Source of the DNA: Chondrus crispus
Taxonomy: Eukaryota; Rhodophyta; Florideophyceae; Gigartinales; Gigartinaceae
DNA length: 64,000 nt
Direction: 5' to 3'
NCBI RefSeq assembly: GCF_000350225.1
Contig: NW_005179131.1
Span: forward strand, 257,283 to 321,282
Position 1 is the first letter of the stretch. Each line of letters starts with the position of its first letter. Shown here piece by piece: positions 20,683 to 31,964 of the stretch. The notes beneath the pieces are model-generated. The model saw nothing but the letters and a program-made list of their open reading frames with translations. It searched no databases and was not told where the DNA came from. The translations under genes and the position numbers were made by a program.

Positions 20683-23144
20683 CTACGCGTCCTCCCTGTC
20701 TTCCCCCGTGAGTTGGAGATCCTCCTCCTCCTCAGCGACCAGCTTCTCCGCCTTGTCGACCCCCTCGTCCACCAGGTTGACCGGCGTGGTTTGAGATGAG
20801 GGATTTCCTCGCCACACCGGTCCCTGTGGACGACTGAATGGAGACCCAGGGCGGAGCCCCTGTCGGATGCGTAACTTTTGATAGTTCGCTTCCCTCGCTG
20901 CTAGGAGCTGGGCTCGCAGCGAGGCGTCCGCGACAATAGGGCAGCTTTCCTGTCGGTGAGTGGGGTCCAGACAGAACCGGCACGGAGGCGGTCCCCACCT
21001 TGCGCGTTGGTCCCCGCTTCCGTAGCGGCGGCCATAACCGGCTACAGTGGACGTTGGGGCTACAGCCCCTCCCACTGACGGTACCGGAGAAGGATGGAAA
21101 CTTGTTGGCGGCGAGCTCACGGTACTTGCGTGTACTGTGGGGCTCGGCCTGTACACATTGACAAGGCGTATCACTGGGCCCCGTCAGTCGGCGTTGTCAC
21201 GGCTGACGCAAGGCGTATCACCGGAGTCTTTCTTGCCGAGCGGTTAAAGGCAATCTTGCCTGTATCGTCACGGGACGCGGCGTTCGATGGCAATAAGTGC
21301 TGCCTTGCCGAACGGTGTGTCTCCCCGATGGCTTGTGCGTACCTAGCGACCGCCTGGTAGTCTACCGTGGCGTGTGTCGCTAGATAATTCCGCACTTGCG
21401 CGCACGTCGCTGGGAGCAATCCCTCGACGTACAGCGACTTGAGCCGACGGTCTGAGAAGACAGTACCGCATCGGAGGGCCTTGTCCTACAGCTGATTGCT
21501 GTAGGCTTCTTCCGTCATGTTAGAACTCTGACGGAAGGAAACCACTTCGGTGTAGGCCTTGGCGATAGTTTCATCGGTAGCGTAGGTCCGTAAAAGGAAA
21601 TTGACTACCTCCTCGTAACTCTCGAGCATGTCGCGTTGCTCGGCGTCCACCGCCATGGTATTACCCATAAGGCGGGACTGCAGTAGAGCATGCGCCTGTC
21701 CGGTTAAGTAGAATTGGAAGCACCATACGGCAGCTCCCTAGCTTACCCCATTATGGTCGCAAGCCATCTTAAACCGGGCAAGGAAGCCCAATACCGCTAT
21801 CGGATCTTGTCCACTGAACGTGTGAGATTTCATCTGCACGTCTAGCTTCTTGCGGATACGGCTGATATGGCGCGCGACCTCGGAATTATACCGGGCGCTG
21901 CGACGTTCCAACCGGTAGGTCTTGTAATTAACCGCTTTGGTGAATAAATCATTAAGCGGTTTAATCACATCGACCCTCTTGGTGGGGGCGGACCGTTCGG
22001 TAGTCCGACGACTTCTACCCGGTCGGCGCCCCTGGTCGTGCGGCTCGGGGTCTGTACTGTAGCCCTCTGAGCCGGACCACTTGCGTCGGTGGCTACGGTC
22101 TCGCCGGCTGCCCGGGTGGCGCCGACCTTCGTCGCTGGTCGAATCAGGCGAGCTTCCGTCGGAGGGAAAATCACCTCCTCGACGACGGGCTCCAGCCCGA
22201 GACCTATAGCGACGGTAATCTTGCCGGACGGCTTTTCTGTCACCGTACGGTTCTTCTTCGGAGTACTCCTCCTCTTCCTCCGGTAATGGCCCGCGCCTTG
22301 TGCGTCGGGACTTGGGACCGTAACGGAAAGACGAGCGATTTTCTGTCTCGCCATACCTCGTCAGATTTTCTGTCTCATGGCGAGGGTGTCTTCCGTATCG
22401 GTCATAGGTCGCGGGGTCCTTATCTGTCGGACCCCGTGTAACACCCTGAAGTTCGGGCAGGTATATAGGTGGGTCCTCCGGGTGAGGGCCGGCCTCCGGG
22501 TGAGGGGCCATATATACCTGTGTCGGTCTTGTATCTCCCGTTCCGGTTCTTATTAATTTGAGAGGTTCCGTAGCGGTTGTGGGAGATTGAGGTGCCTCAG
22601 CTACAGTACCGTTCGGATTGAAGTTGACGAGGCGAGCCTCTACAGCTATGTTGATAGCTGTCTGGAGGCTCAGCCCCAACGGTGTAAGATGATCTCCAGG
22701 GTCGAGTGCCTCTCGGAGCTCACGCTCTACGAGGGCACCCACGACGTCGTCGATGACGGGAGTGACGACGGCCCGGACTTGTTCGTCAACAAGCGGCGGA
22801 ACCGTTCGGTTAATCGCACCCTCGACGTGGCGAGGAACCTTTTTAACGAGAGCTTCCTCCAGCCACGTCTGCATGCGCGGCCAGAGGGTATTTAATGCCC
22901 ACTGGGAGCGGTGTTCGGTACCCGCTCGACCAGCGAGGGCCGGGACGGCCCCAGGGGCCGTCACCTCCGTATTGGTTGGGTTCTGCCCTGTACCGGCTGT
23001 CACCCGTAGCAGTGACTCCGGGTTTTCGACACGGGGGCGCACGGACCCGGGTGGTCCGCTGCGCGTACTCGCCCGGGCTGAGCCGGAGCGAGTACTGCCC
23101 CGTCCCGAACCGCAGTCTTCTGCAGGGGTTCCGGCTGGATTCAT
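20683..23144 (-). pseudogene. Gag of gypsy B, interrupted
   Basis: Structural capsid/nucleocapsid protein. The first 468 codons (23144-21741) hold a Pro/Arg-rich N-terminus, a helical segment (MQTWLEEALVKKVPRHVEG), acidic and Arg-rich linkers, and the start of the capsid (VLGFLARFKMACDHNGVS). One frame then continues across a TAG (21738-21740) as WCFQFYLTGQAHALLQSRL, across a TAG (21486-21488), and to a TGA (21171-21173). The nucleocapsid with CRFCLDPTHRQESC (a CCHC knuckle) is in a different frame. Three stops and a shift in a copy with near-identical LTRs are unexpected. Confidence 0.8.
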
Positions 23145-23261
23145 CTTGACTTCTTGCTTGAACCGGGGGTTGATACGTGTTTTTCAACTTGTCCACGTAC
23201 CAAATCGGATGTCTTCTTTTCTGAGCTCGACGGTGAGGGTCTAGAAACCCCAGGCGGCCCT

Positions 23262-23275
23262 CCACAAGAGTACCA
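23262..23275 (-). promoter_or_regulatory. Candidate primer-binding site of gypsy B
   Basis: Four T's inside the 5' LTR, the element strand reads TGGTACTCTTGTGG. It starts with the TGG expected for pairing with a tRNA CCA end. The tRNA is not identified. Confidence 0.5.
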
Positions 23276-23279
23276 AAAA

Positions 23280-23881
23280 TGTGGTACAACCGTAGGGACG
23301 CTAAACCGTAAACGGAAAAGGACAGGCTGTACCTAAAAATGAGGGAGCCTGGGGGACCGCTACACTGGAGTGTCAGGTAGAATAATCCGGAACGGTAGGA
23401 AGCACTGGACAAGGGAGGTACACGGCACTGGACACGCGCAGTCGTACTGGGGTGTAGAGCAGTACGACCGGTGGCGAGCTGGAAACCTGAGGGACTTACT
23501 TAACCGTATGGTAAAAGGACTAGGGTAGGAAGTAAGGGGAGGCGTGCTTGCCTCGGTTTACCTCCAGCCCGGTGCCCCGCTATCTTATACCCCCTAGTAG
23601 GGCGGTGGCACCGGACGGACTACAGTAGCTGTACATACTGTAGCCAGCTTACTGTAGCTTACGGTAACTAAAAATGACTACTGTACTAACCCACCGATCG
23701 GTCGCGCACCACGTGTACACCTGCACTAGCTGGTGCCACTAACTACACGTGGACTCCCACGTGGCCACATCTACACGTGCTGGCCACGTATGCACCGTAT
23801 CGGTTAACATCTTACTACTGTACTTGGCGAGGCCTCTGGCGCCCGCCTAGTGCAGTAGCGCCACTTGGCAATTGTACCACA
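23280..23881 (-). repeat. 5' LTR of gypsy B
   Basis: 602 bp, TG...CA on the element strand. It carries the same CACGTG cluster (23710-23779) and TACTGTA cluster as the 3' copy. Confidence 0.95.
23583..23589 (-). promoter_or_regulatory. TATA box in the gypsy B 5' LTR
   Basis: TATAAGA on the minus strand, downstream of the CACGTG cluster in the direction of gag-pol transcription. It fits the U3/R border. Confidence 0.5.
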
Positions 23882-24545
23882 TGCAACCCATTGAAACTGT
23901 TTCTCTTGTGCACCAGAAGTTGACACAAATACATTTAGGTGGCCTGGTCATGGTCTGCCATAACAGGCCAACCGTACAGGTGACAGAATCCTTGGAATGT
24001 TTCAAGCGGTCTGACATCATAGCGATCTCTCTTCTTTCGACAAGAGCATGCTCCAGTCTTATTTTCCTGCCGTCTCCCGGATCATCAGACAGAAAATCAA
24101 TAATATGCTGACAACTTCGGACCATCTTCTTGAACAGCTCCTCCTCCGATAGCCTCTCCTCTCCCCCATCAGTTCTCATTCTTCTAACGCTCCCAAGTGA
24201 GCCCAATCTCAGAGGGAATGCGGAGTGTTTCGTCGCTTTTCCTACCGGCTCTTCTTGAGAATCCAGTAAGTCAATCATCTCGTAATCAGATGAGCCCTCG
24301 TTGCTGCTTTCAGACTGGTCTTTGGGGCTGTCGTGCACATTGTACTGAACTATATCTTCATCGATAAGCTGAAGATCATTCAAAGTTGTGTTTTCTGTCC
24401 TGATTTGCGATATCGTGCGAATTCGCGTAGAAAAGAATGGCTCAGATCCTTCAGCGTCTCTAAATACTGCGGAGAGTACATGTGTCTCCTCGGTTTCGTC
24501 ATCATGAATGGTCGTGATTCCGGAATCGTTTGTTTTCGCGTTCAT
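23882..24545 (-). pseudogene. Transposase-like gene, 5' part (split by gypsy B)
   Basis: The frame starts at ATG 24543-24545 and is open to the LTR border, with ETVSMGC as the last gene-derived residues. On the far side of gypsy B the same frame continues as CDSFVSNTQ, so the insertion is inside a coding sequence. This N-terminal 220 residues are acidic (HDDETEETHVL; NEGSSDYEMIDLLDSQEE) and then helical (SEEELFKKMVRSCQHIIDFL). No domain is recognised here. See 9856-12929 for the rest. Confidence 0.55.
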
Positions 24546-25107
24546 TTTCCCACAACAATTGAAAAATCAGTCACCCGCACGCACACGCATTTCAGATGTT
24601 TCGCAATGACATGAAAGCTTTTGACGATCCGGGACCATCTGCCAGAGGCAGAGTTCTTCGAGTCACCTGGGTTGCGGGGCACTGGGCAGCATCACCAGAT
24701 GGGTACAGAGAATGAGGAGAGATCATGGCTGTACATCTGGTGACCCGGATCATTTTTCTACAACTATTGGCCATTTACACTAAAATTTGGCAGGGGCCCC
24801 TTGGCTTTCTGAAAGCTGGCTGGCATATTTTGACTATTTCCCGCCAATGTCACCATTTACCATTCCCGTCCGTGGTCTCACCAATGCTCAACAATTCATA
24901 GAACCACCAACATCTATGCAACAAGCCGTTCAACTCATTCTCGTGAAGATGGAGGCAATTGCACCAATTGATTTTCAGAACCACCTGGATGCAGTTATCT
25001 AGCAACTCGTCGACATACAGAGTAAGTCTTCGGATTGTCGGTTTCACCTCTTTCTGGAGAAAGACATTGAGAGTTCTGCAAGTATCCGACGTGGTGAGAC
25101 GAGGGTA
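24546..25107. other. No gene recognised
   Basis: 5' flank of the transposase-like gene. CACGCACACGC words occur near 24570. No terminal repeat of the host element was identified. Confidence 0.35.
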
Positions 25108-25785
25108 TTGTTTTCGCCGACGGTATCGTTTTGGGCATCATCTCCGGAAGCATTGTCAAAGGCTGAGGATTTTGTTTGTGCTCTTCGTTCATTATCCTTC
25201 ATGGCAAGTACTGGCATAGTTTCCACACCGCGACATCGAGTGACCGCTCCTCTTACAGGTCCCACACTCTCGGTACGAAGTTGGTTCCCTGGAAAGACAT
25301 ATAGGAGGGACAACTCTGCCAATGATGAAGTATGGAAGTGCATGCAGCAAGAAAGGCTTATTATCAGTCCCGAAATCGCCGACCGTTTCTACTCCTACAC
25401 GCAACAAGATGTGCGCGATTTGTACCAGAAGTTTTTCACCTTGTTGCATCAAAAAATACAAGTAATTGACAGCTCTCTTGTCGTCAACAAGCTCGAATAT
25501 GCCCGATTCACTCCGCCATGGATTAGAAAGCACTTGTCGGTTTCGGGACAGCTAATCTGCTATTTAGGAAAATTAGAGAGTCCTGAAATGTCTCTACCTG
25601 ACCTCAGAGCGCAAAGAAGTGTCATAGGGCATCGTAGAATGTCCTGGATTCTTGCGTCGTTTCATGAGAACGGGGCGCAGATGTCCCGAACTGTGTTGGA
25701 TAGATTGACGCAAAACATGACTCCTACATTCGTCCCAGTACGATCCAAGCGCAAGGCTCCGTATTCTAGATTCACTCTTCAATGA
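25108..25785 (+). CDS. Hypothetical protein, 225 aa
   Basis: Open plus-strand frame without a recognised domain. The middle looks helical (EIADRFYSYTQQDVRDLYQKFFTLLHQKI). Near the C-terminus NMTPTFVPVRSKRK resembles the duplicated NMTATFVPETPP motif of the ORF at 28315-29328, hinting that both belong to one type of element. The start is uncertain. It could be a fragment of a larger decayed gene. Confidence 0.35.
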   Translation: MFSPTVSFWASSPEALSKAEDFVCALRSLSFMASTGIVSTPRHRVTAPLTGPTLSVRSWFPGKTYRRDNSANDEVWKCMQQERLIISPEIADRFYSYTQQDVRDLYQKFFTLLHQKIQVIDSSLVVNKLEYARFTPPWIRKHLSVSGQLICYLGKLESPEMSLPDLRAQRSVIGHRRMSWILASFHENGAQMSRTVLDRLTQNMTPTFVPVRSKRKAPYSRFTLQ

Positions 25786-27591
25786 AAAAGGTCTAAAAAC
25801 AGGCGCGAAGTCAGTCTCCTACCGATTTCGAGACTTCCCGACTCATGCTCGCCGGAACGGAATCCCACAATAAATGTAGAAAACTGGGAGGGAACGGGCG
25901 ACGTTGTATTAAATGGCAACGTCGTAGTTTGCGCTTTCGGTTTGTCATGCCATTTTCGAGACTATCCGCAAGAAGAAAGTGGTATCAGTGCTGAATGCAG
26001 AAAATGCAGTAAGAAGATGCACGATATTTGTGGTGGAGGGGAAGAAGGGGACCGAATCTGTCCGCGCTGTAACTTAGAATCATCACCATAAGCTGACGTC
26101 TCAGTCACGAGTCATGGCATGTGTAGGTGGTGGTAAGGACGATGAATCTTCTTGTGTTTAGGACGCCGATTTCTGACACCCTTCTCGACATAAATCAAAC
26201 AGTACTCCCGCACGCACTTGCTTTCCCCACGTAGTGTGAGATTAATAGTGTCACTGATGACACTGGGCATTTTTTGATGAATTTTAAGGACTGTTGACGC
26301 ACCTGATATTAGGGTCTGAATTGCGTTCGGGGTAGATGGTCGTCGCAGGAAGGTTGCTACTCTATGGGGAACCATCGGCAGCGACTGATTGTGTGTGATG
26401 ACACACTGCTTTTCGGGGGACAAGTCTCCTCATGCCAAAACTCACTGTACCTACTTTTCTGTCAACAAAATTGCACCATTTGCAAAAATTTAAATGTTCT
26501 AAGCCTCGGGGAATATTAGAATTCCTGACATGGCTGAATGGAGTCTCTATAAGAGGAACTTCCGTATTTATCAAATTCAGCTCGCTAGTGCTTTGTCTCC
26601 TTTAGGATGAATGAAACCTGAGCCTTTGGAAGACCGTTTCTGCAGCACTGAAATTTCTCCAGAATCCAACGAATGTTTCTGAACGACTACTTTCTATGCA
26701 CACTTTAAACATTGTATTACTTTTTAGTCTTCATGAATGGAAATCACTGCATATTGTTTTGACTAGCGCTTGAAAAACTGGATGCAATAGCTTCCAGAAG
26801 ATCCAAGACGATATCTACTCTTGTTTTTTCAATGTAATACGATTTTTTGAAGCTGTGGTACGTCATGTAAGGGTATAGAAATAACGTCGATGTCTATTCA
26901 GGTTTAGTTAACAATATCTCATCGTATAGTAAACGAGACGCCTCAAATCTCAGTTCATAACCGTCTAGACTCCAATGCTAGAAGTTCAGGCTGATACCGT
27001 CTTGTCCAGAGTTCGATACGTCATATACCTTCAAAAGCAAGACAATCCCATTGAACAGGTCGAACCTGTAGGTCGGGGCTTACGAATACATCCTTATGCG
27101 CGTTTCTTGGCTTCTCGGTGAGTCAGGAGTGTGTCAGAAATACAATTCAAATTTCTGCCAAGGACGCGTTGAATGGGACTTACAGTTTCTCAAACACGCT
27201 CAGAGACGCAATGCGGCTGACCGATTATATCTCAGATCTGTAATTATCTCGTTTTAAGGCACTGGCGGCTGGCAGGTTAGACATGTCGGTACAGTAAGTG
27301 ACACGGACCCTTTACAGTTACGATAACGACCCTTTACATGTACACTGTAATGAAATTTGCTCGTAAGTCACAAGTTGTGAAAAATGCATCGTAAACACAA
27401 TTATGCCCAGTTCCATCATTCTCATGTGGTCCTAGCTTTGGTCGCTATGCGGGTCTGGGGGAAGCTTCACGGGCATTTTTGATCCGCTTCAGCTATTACA
27501 ATTTCTGCTGATACGCGCTCAACAGCAGAGATACACTCGGGGGGACTTCAGTGCGGCGTGCAGGGACCATCACTGTTTACTTATCCATGGG
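25786..27591. other. No supported gene
   Basis: About 1.8 kb, AT-rich, many short frames and stops on both strands. A Cys-containing stretch near 25985-26075 (C..CSKKMHD...CPRC-like) and a 103-codon minus frame (26112-26423) were examined and not recognised. Probably decayed element sequence. Confidence 0.35.
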
Positions 27592-28176
27592 TTGACCGAT
27601 CAAACGTGTTCATGGCATATCACGAGGCTTCGACAGAGGTGTGTGAGGGACGTTCTTGACCTGGCCGTTTTTCTCTCAGAATCAGGAAAGTTGCGGAAGC
27701 TGAGTGGCGATCGAAATGAATACAGCGATGAATCTGCTCGAGAACTGGCCGTCTTGGCATCCATTTCTGCAAACGGCGGTAGAAGGGTACTTAACCTTCT
27801 GTCCCTAATTCTGAATCAGGGACTACTGGATTTCTTTCAATCCCGTGCTCTCCTTCGAGTATTCTCTCCAGAGGTTTGGTTTGAAAATGGAGTTTCATAT
27901 AGCGCTTTGGATTTGATGGGTCCGAAGATACCAAGCTTAATCAAATCTGCATCGAACGATTCGCGATGCATTTTCTCTAAGTCGTTCAGTGATGTCGGTT
28001 CACCGACTAGACATAACCTTGTCATATGTTTTTCAAATCACAGCCGTATTAGCAACACTTTCTGGATGGTTCCGTTCACAGTCAGGAACTGTACATTTGC
28101 AGGACGTCATGAGAAGATACCTATGTCCATCATGGAACACCTCCGGTATGAGTTCACAGCTGGAAGAACATTTTAG
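27592..28176 (+). CDS. Hypothetical protein, 194 aa
   Basis: Open frame with a helical N-terminal half (RDVLDLAVFLSESGKLRKLS; VLNLLSLILNQGLLDFFQSR). No family recognised. It precedes, in the same direction, the ORFs leading to the SF1 helicase and may be an upstream part of that decayed gene. Confidence 0.3.
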   Translation: MTDQTCSWHITRLRQRCVRDVLDLAVFLSESGKLRKLSGDRNEYSDESARELAVLASISANGGRRVLNLLSLILNQGLLDFFQSRALLRVFSPEVWFENGVSYSALDLMGPKIPSLIKSASNDSRCIFSKSFSDVGSPTRHNLVICFSNHSRISNTFWMVPFTVRNCTFAGRHEKIPMSIMEHLRYEFTAGRTF

Positions 28177-28314
28177 TTATGAAAACATGCATGCTGGGTG
28201 GAAGTATGTCAACGTCGCATTCTTTCACCTCAGAAAAAGTTCATGGAGGAGAGAGGATGCATATAATGAGAATGTCTTAAAGCTCATTGTCAAGGCTTTT
28301 TGTGAGTTTTTGAG

Positions 28315-29328
28315 TTGGTCTTTTTCATGATGGGGAACGGCGACGCGGAAGGCTTTCAGACATCCTTGGAAGAACTGGGAGTATTGGTATTACAAAAGAT
28401 CAGCGATGAAATCTTGGAGGGGACGTATGACCGGAATTTGCTTCGTTCGCTGTATGAAATGTCTTTGCGAGAACGATTACGTGATGCTGATGAGCGAGAT
28501 GTTTCCGCGGAACTGCTTCCAGAGCTTGCGCATATATTGCTGAAAATATTCTGTAGCGATCCCGCTGAGTGTAGAACTCGCAAAAGGACGGTACATGAGA
28601 CCAACGCAGCGCATTCACTGTCGAAGCGCAAACGTGTTGAGAATAACTATCGAACATCTGAGCTGGCTTCGCATGATTTAATAGCAAACCGCACGAGTTG
28701 TGCAGCAGTCCCACGTACACCATCCTCTCGGAGGGAACCTCGTCGGCCAGTTCTACGCCACAATATGACCGCGACTTTCGTCCCGGAAACACCACCCGGT
28801 GTCCCAGATATGACCGCGAATTTCGTTCCGGAAACACCACCCTGTGACCCGGAATTAGAGAGGAAGCGGAGATTAATTTCCCTCGGAAGAGCAGCTAGCA
28901 GGGCGCTCCAAGCCATTCCAACAAGAGAACTTTCAACGAACACTGATTTGCAGAAGTGTGTACCGATTCGTAGTCGCAATTGGCGCATCTATTTCCGAGA
29001 GACGGGGGATGGCGATGAGAGAATGGCGCGAACCACAGTGAATAGAGCCCCTACGGAGAGGGATTACTTCGAGAGCAGAATCAGAAACCATCAAGAACAC
29101 AGTGGAAATGCTATCACAGATCCTGAGTTTGAGAATCTCGTCGACGAAATCCGGCAACCGGAACTCATCAAACTCGTTCCGGGTCCTGACGCAGTCGAAG
29201 AGAGAGATGAATTATCACCAGGCCTGCATAAACTCAACACTGATCTCGATGCCTTTCAGTCTGAGATGCTTTGGTGGACAGTTTCACCAAGTGATGCGGA
29301 ATCTGGATCAAAAAGAAGATCTAATTGA
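28315..29328 (+). CDS. Hypothetical protein with duplicated TFVPETPP motif, 337 aa
   Basis: Long open frame upstream of the helicase. Residues about 10-80 are helical (EELGVLVLQKISDEILEGTYD). A basic linker with SKRKR could be nuclear. Then the near-duplicate NMTATFVPETPPGVP and DMTANFVPETPPCDP appears (about 28766-28850). The C-terminal 100 residues are acidic and may begin the helicase N-terminal region (KLNTDLDAFQSEMLWWTVSP). No domain was recognised. Confidence 0.45.
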   Translation: MVFFMMGNGDAEGFQTSLEELGVLVLQKISDEILEGTYDRNLLRSLYEMSLRERLRDADERDVSAELLPELAHILLKIFCSDPAECRTRKRTVHETNAAHSLSKRKRVENNYRTSELASHDLIANRTSCAAVPRTPSSRREPRRPVLRHNMTATFVPETPPGVPDMTANFVPETPPCDPELERKRRLISLGRAASRALQAIPTRELSTNTDLQKCVPIRSRNWRIYFRETGDGDERMARTTVNRAPTERDYFESRIRNHQEHSGNAITDPEFENLVDEIRQPELIKLVPGPDAVEERDELSPGLHKLNTDLDAFQSEMLWWTVSPSDAESGSKRRSN

Positions 29329-29564
29329 GGGGAACGACGCTTGGTATCAATGGTATACGAAGCATAACAGCACTGCTATCCTTGAAGACGTCACGAATAG
29401 CGAAGATGCAATTCGATATGCAAATCATTGGAAGTGTTTTGACGTTGGAGCTCCGGGGCCAGTTGGCTGACGCGTTTTCGGAAAAATGGCCTTCTGCCAA
29501 GGAGAATCGGCAAGAGTTTCTCGAAAACGTGCACTGAATTGCATATGAGTCACCATTCATTAAC

Positions 29565-29879
29565 GTGCACATCAACAGAGTCACCAAATCTGGAACGTTG
29601 ATAAACATGAAATGTGAAAGCGTAGACATCAGGATGAACCAAAGGATAGCCAAGGAAATGTCGGGGATGACTGTTGCGGCTGGATATCTGCAGAGATGTG
29701 ACACAGATGAGAGATCACCTCTCATTTTGGTCATGATTCGAAGAGTTCATGTGAATGCTGACGACTATGATGTGTTAGGTCTTGCAGAAAGGATAGACAA
29801 AGTATTTCTTTCTGCTGCAATTGATCGCAAGGTAGGCAATAGGTTCATTGTTGGACCTAGGGATTTGGTACGGCTGTAA
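29565..29879 (+). CDS. Fragment upstream of the SF1 helicase, 104 aa
   Basis: Short frame in the order expected for the beta-barrel or stalk region of a UPF1/SEN1-like helicase (LILVMIRRVHVNADDYDVLG). No signature motif, so the assignment rests on position. It is not in the same frame as the core at 30002. Confidence 0.3.
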   Translation: MHINRVTKSGTLINMKCESVDIRMNQRIAKEMSGMTVAAGYLQRCDTDERSPLILVMIRRVHVNADDYDVLGLAERIDKVFLSAAIDRKVGNRFIVGPRDLVRL

Positions 29880-30001
29880 AGCTTTTACAGCTATGCCTCA
29901 CTCTGAAGGATGTTTGTAGCTGCACACATGATCTACGTCCTGCCAACTGGATTGCAAAAATTTACGTTTGAAGTCAGTCCTCCGATATTGCGAAAAGACA
30001 T

Positions 30002-31759
30002 GTGAAGCAGCGAGAAGAGAATGACGTCCGTCCTTTGTTCGATGCAGTCGATGAGCACTGCTTGAAATACTTGTTCGGCTTGAGGAGGTCCCAGTTAATT
30101 GAAAAACACCAGTTTGAGGCACTCATCATGTCAATGAGCCACATTGCCAAAGCCAATCCCAGGTCCTGGAGTTTTTCTATGATACAGGGTCCTCCTGGGA
30201 CTGGGAAGACAATGTGTATCGTGAACTTGGTGGGAGCCCTAATTCACCACGGAAATATGGGTCATCTCGGCTGTTTTCAGAGACACAATCTCTTGATGCG
30301 CAAAGATGGCATTTTGAGGTGTGCGAAAAAGGAAGACGGGACCGGAGCGGTGAAAATCCTGATCACTGCCAGTTCTAACCAAGCGGTTGATAATGTCGTC
30401 AGAGCCCTTGAGAAAGGTATGCCAGATGGAAACGGAGGAAGAATTTTTGTCCAACTAGCTCGAATTGCTCGGACAAGGTACGACTTGAAGGAACTGAAGA
30501 AACACTCAATTGACCAAAAAGGTTTGGTATTCGACGAAGAGTATTTTGACCGCAGTAATCCATCTACTGAAAAGAAGCGCGTCTGGCCATCATTGGCGGC
30601 TCGTCGCGCGGCTGCAGATTAGTCGACTGTGCTTCTTGCCACTAACAACCTGGTCGGTGGGAAGCAGTTCGCGGACCTGCGGCAGGAAATAGACGTAATA
30701 ATCAACGATGAGGTGTCAACCAGTATCGAACAAGAGAGCCTCATTCCCATGACAGTAACCAGGAAGCGAACAAGGTTTTGTTGCCTTCACTATATCGGTG
30801 TGGGTGATTTTAAACAACTTTCTCCATTTTCGAAGACCCTGCATCAAATCCGAGGTCTCCAATTGCCGGTCCGTCTCAACTACGAGAATCAAACAATCTC
30901 TCAATTCGAGAGATTGTTTCGGGCAAGGAGAGTACCAGTGGCGCTATTAATGATCCAGTATCGAATGCATCCGGTCATTTCTACTCCCCAAAGCGAATTT
31001 TTTTATGGATCAGCAATTCGAAACGGAAATTCTGCGACGGTATTCATGACAGATGACAACCAGAGAAGACTGTAATCAACAGGATTCTTCGCTTTCACCT
31101 TTCTTGATACATCGTTCTGCCGGAGTCGTATGGAAAGCGATGATGGAGAGGGGAATATATGCAATCTCCTGGAAGCTCGGAAGGTACGCTGGGTTATATT
31201 GAGGCTCATTTCTCATGTTTCCAAATCAGATGGATCTTCTGTGCTCACAAGTTCCGGACTGAAAGGTAGAATTGCGGTCATCGCTCCTTACCGCCACCAG
31301 GTCCAACTGATCTGCGAAATCGTCTCAAAAGAACTAATAGGGGGCCTGGATATCATAATTGACACTGTAGACTCCATGCAAGGTGGACAACGAGACATTG
31401 TGATATTTTCATGCACCAGAAGCAACGATAACGGCACATACGGATTTCTCACGAATCGCAGAAGGTTGAATGTAGCTTTTAGCCGAGCTAAGAACGTGCT
31501 CGTGGTGATTGGAGATTCTGAGCATCTATTCAGAGATACCTGTTTTCGATTTTTCATAAGCTGTTGCAGAGACTCGCGTGATGGAGCCGGTATGATGACT
31601 GCACGGCCTAGCAAGGGTGATGAAATTGCAAAGCCAGTCACAAGAGGGGGTTCAATGCATCTGCTTCGTCGTCGAATTGGGTACGATCTACGCCCGAAAG
31701 AGACGCCGGGATGGTTGAAAGATGATGCGGAAGGTTCAAAAAGCGGAAGAAATGAATGA
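30002..31759 (+). pseudogene. SEN1/UPF1-like superfamily 1 helicase, broken
   Basis: RNA/DNA helicase core with the full set of SF1B motifs: Walker A GPPGTGKT (about 30190), ITASSNQAVDNVV (Ia), IINDEVST in place of DEAxQ (II), VGDFKQLSP (III), MIQYRMHPVIS (IV), APYRHQVQLI, DTVDSMQGGQRDIVIFS (V) and NVAFSRAKNVLVVIGD (VI). Two in-frame stops, TAG at 30620-30622 and TAA at about 31073, interrupt one otherwise continuous frame. The 3' end is about 200 bp from the convergent RING gene. It may be a captured cellular gene or a helicase encoded by a large DNA transposon. Confidence 0.85.
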
Positions 31760-31964
31760 ATCACAGCTTGGGGTGCCCAGGATTAAGTCAATGATTCGCC
31801 AGCCAAATCAATTAAGGAAACACGGTGATGACTACTTTATTTGCAAGCGCGTGCGGACTGCCCCTCTCTCAAATTTAGTTCAGTAGATGAAACAAAAATC
31901 GAGTTTCCGCGTCTTTTGCACAAAGAAAAGGATCAATAGGTCGCCCTGAAAGACCTTTAAAATA

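Larger units (their letters stand above)
12930..23881 (-). mobile_element. Ty3/gypsy chromovirus 'gypsy B', full length, 10,952 bp
   Basis: Complete LTR retrotransposon on the minus strand. Two 602-bp LTRs (TGTGGTACAA...TTGTACCACA) differ at only two positions seen by eye (13016/23366 and 13159/23509), so it is young. Order from its 5' end: LTR, candidate primer-binding site, gag with a CCHC knuckle, protease, reverse transcriptase-RNase H, integrase with a C-terminal chromodomain, an internal polypurine tract, a 3-kb module with an antisense gene remnant, a second polypurine tract, LTR. Flanks are TGCAG (left) and TGCAA (right), a 5-bp target duplication with one mismatch. It is inserted in the open frame of a transposase-like gene. 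Confidence 0.93.
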
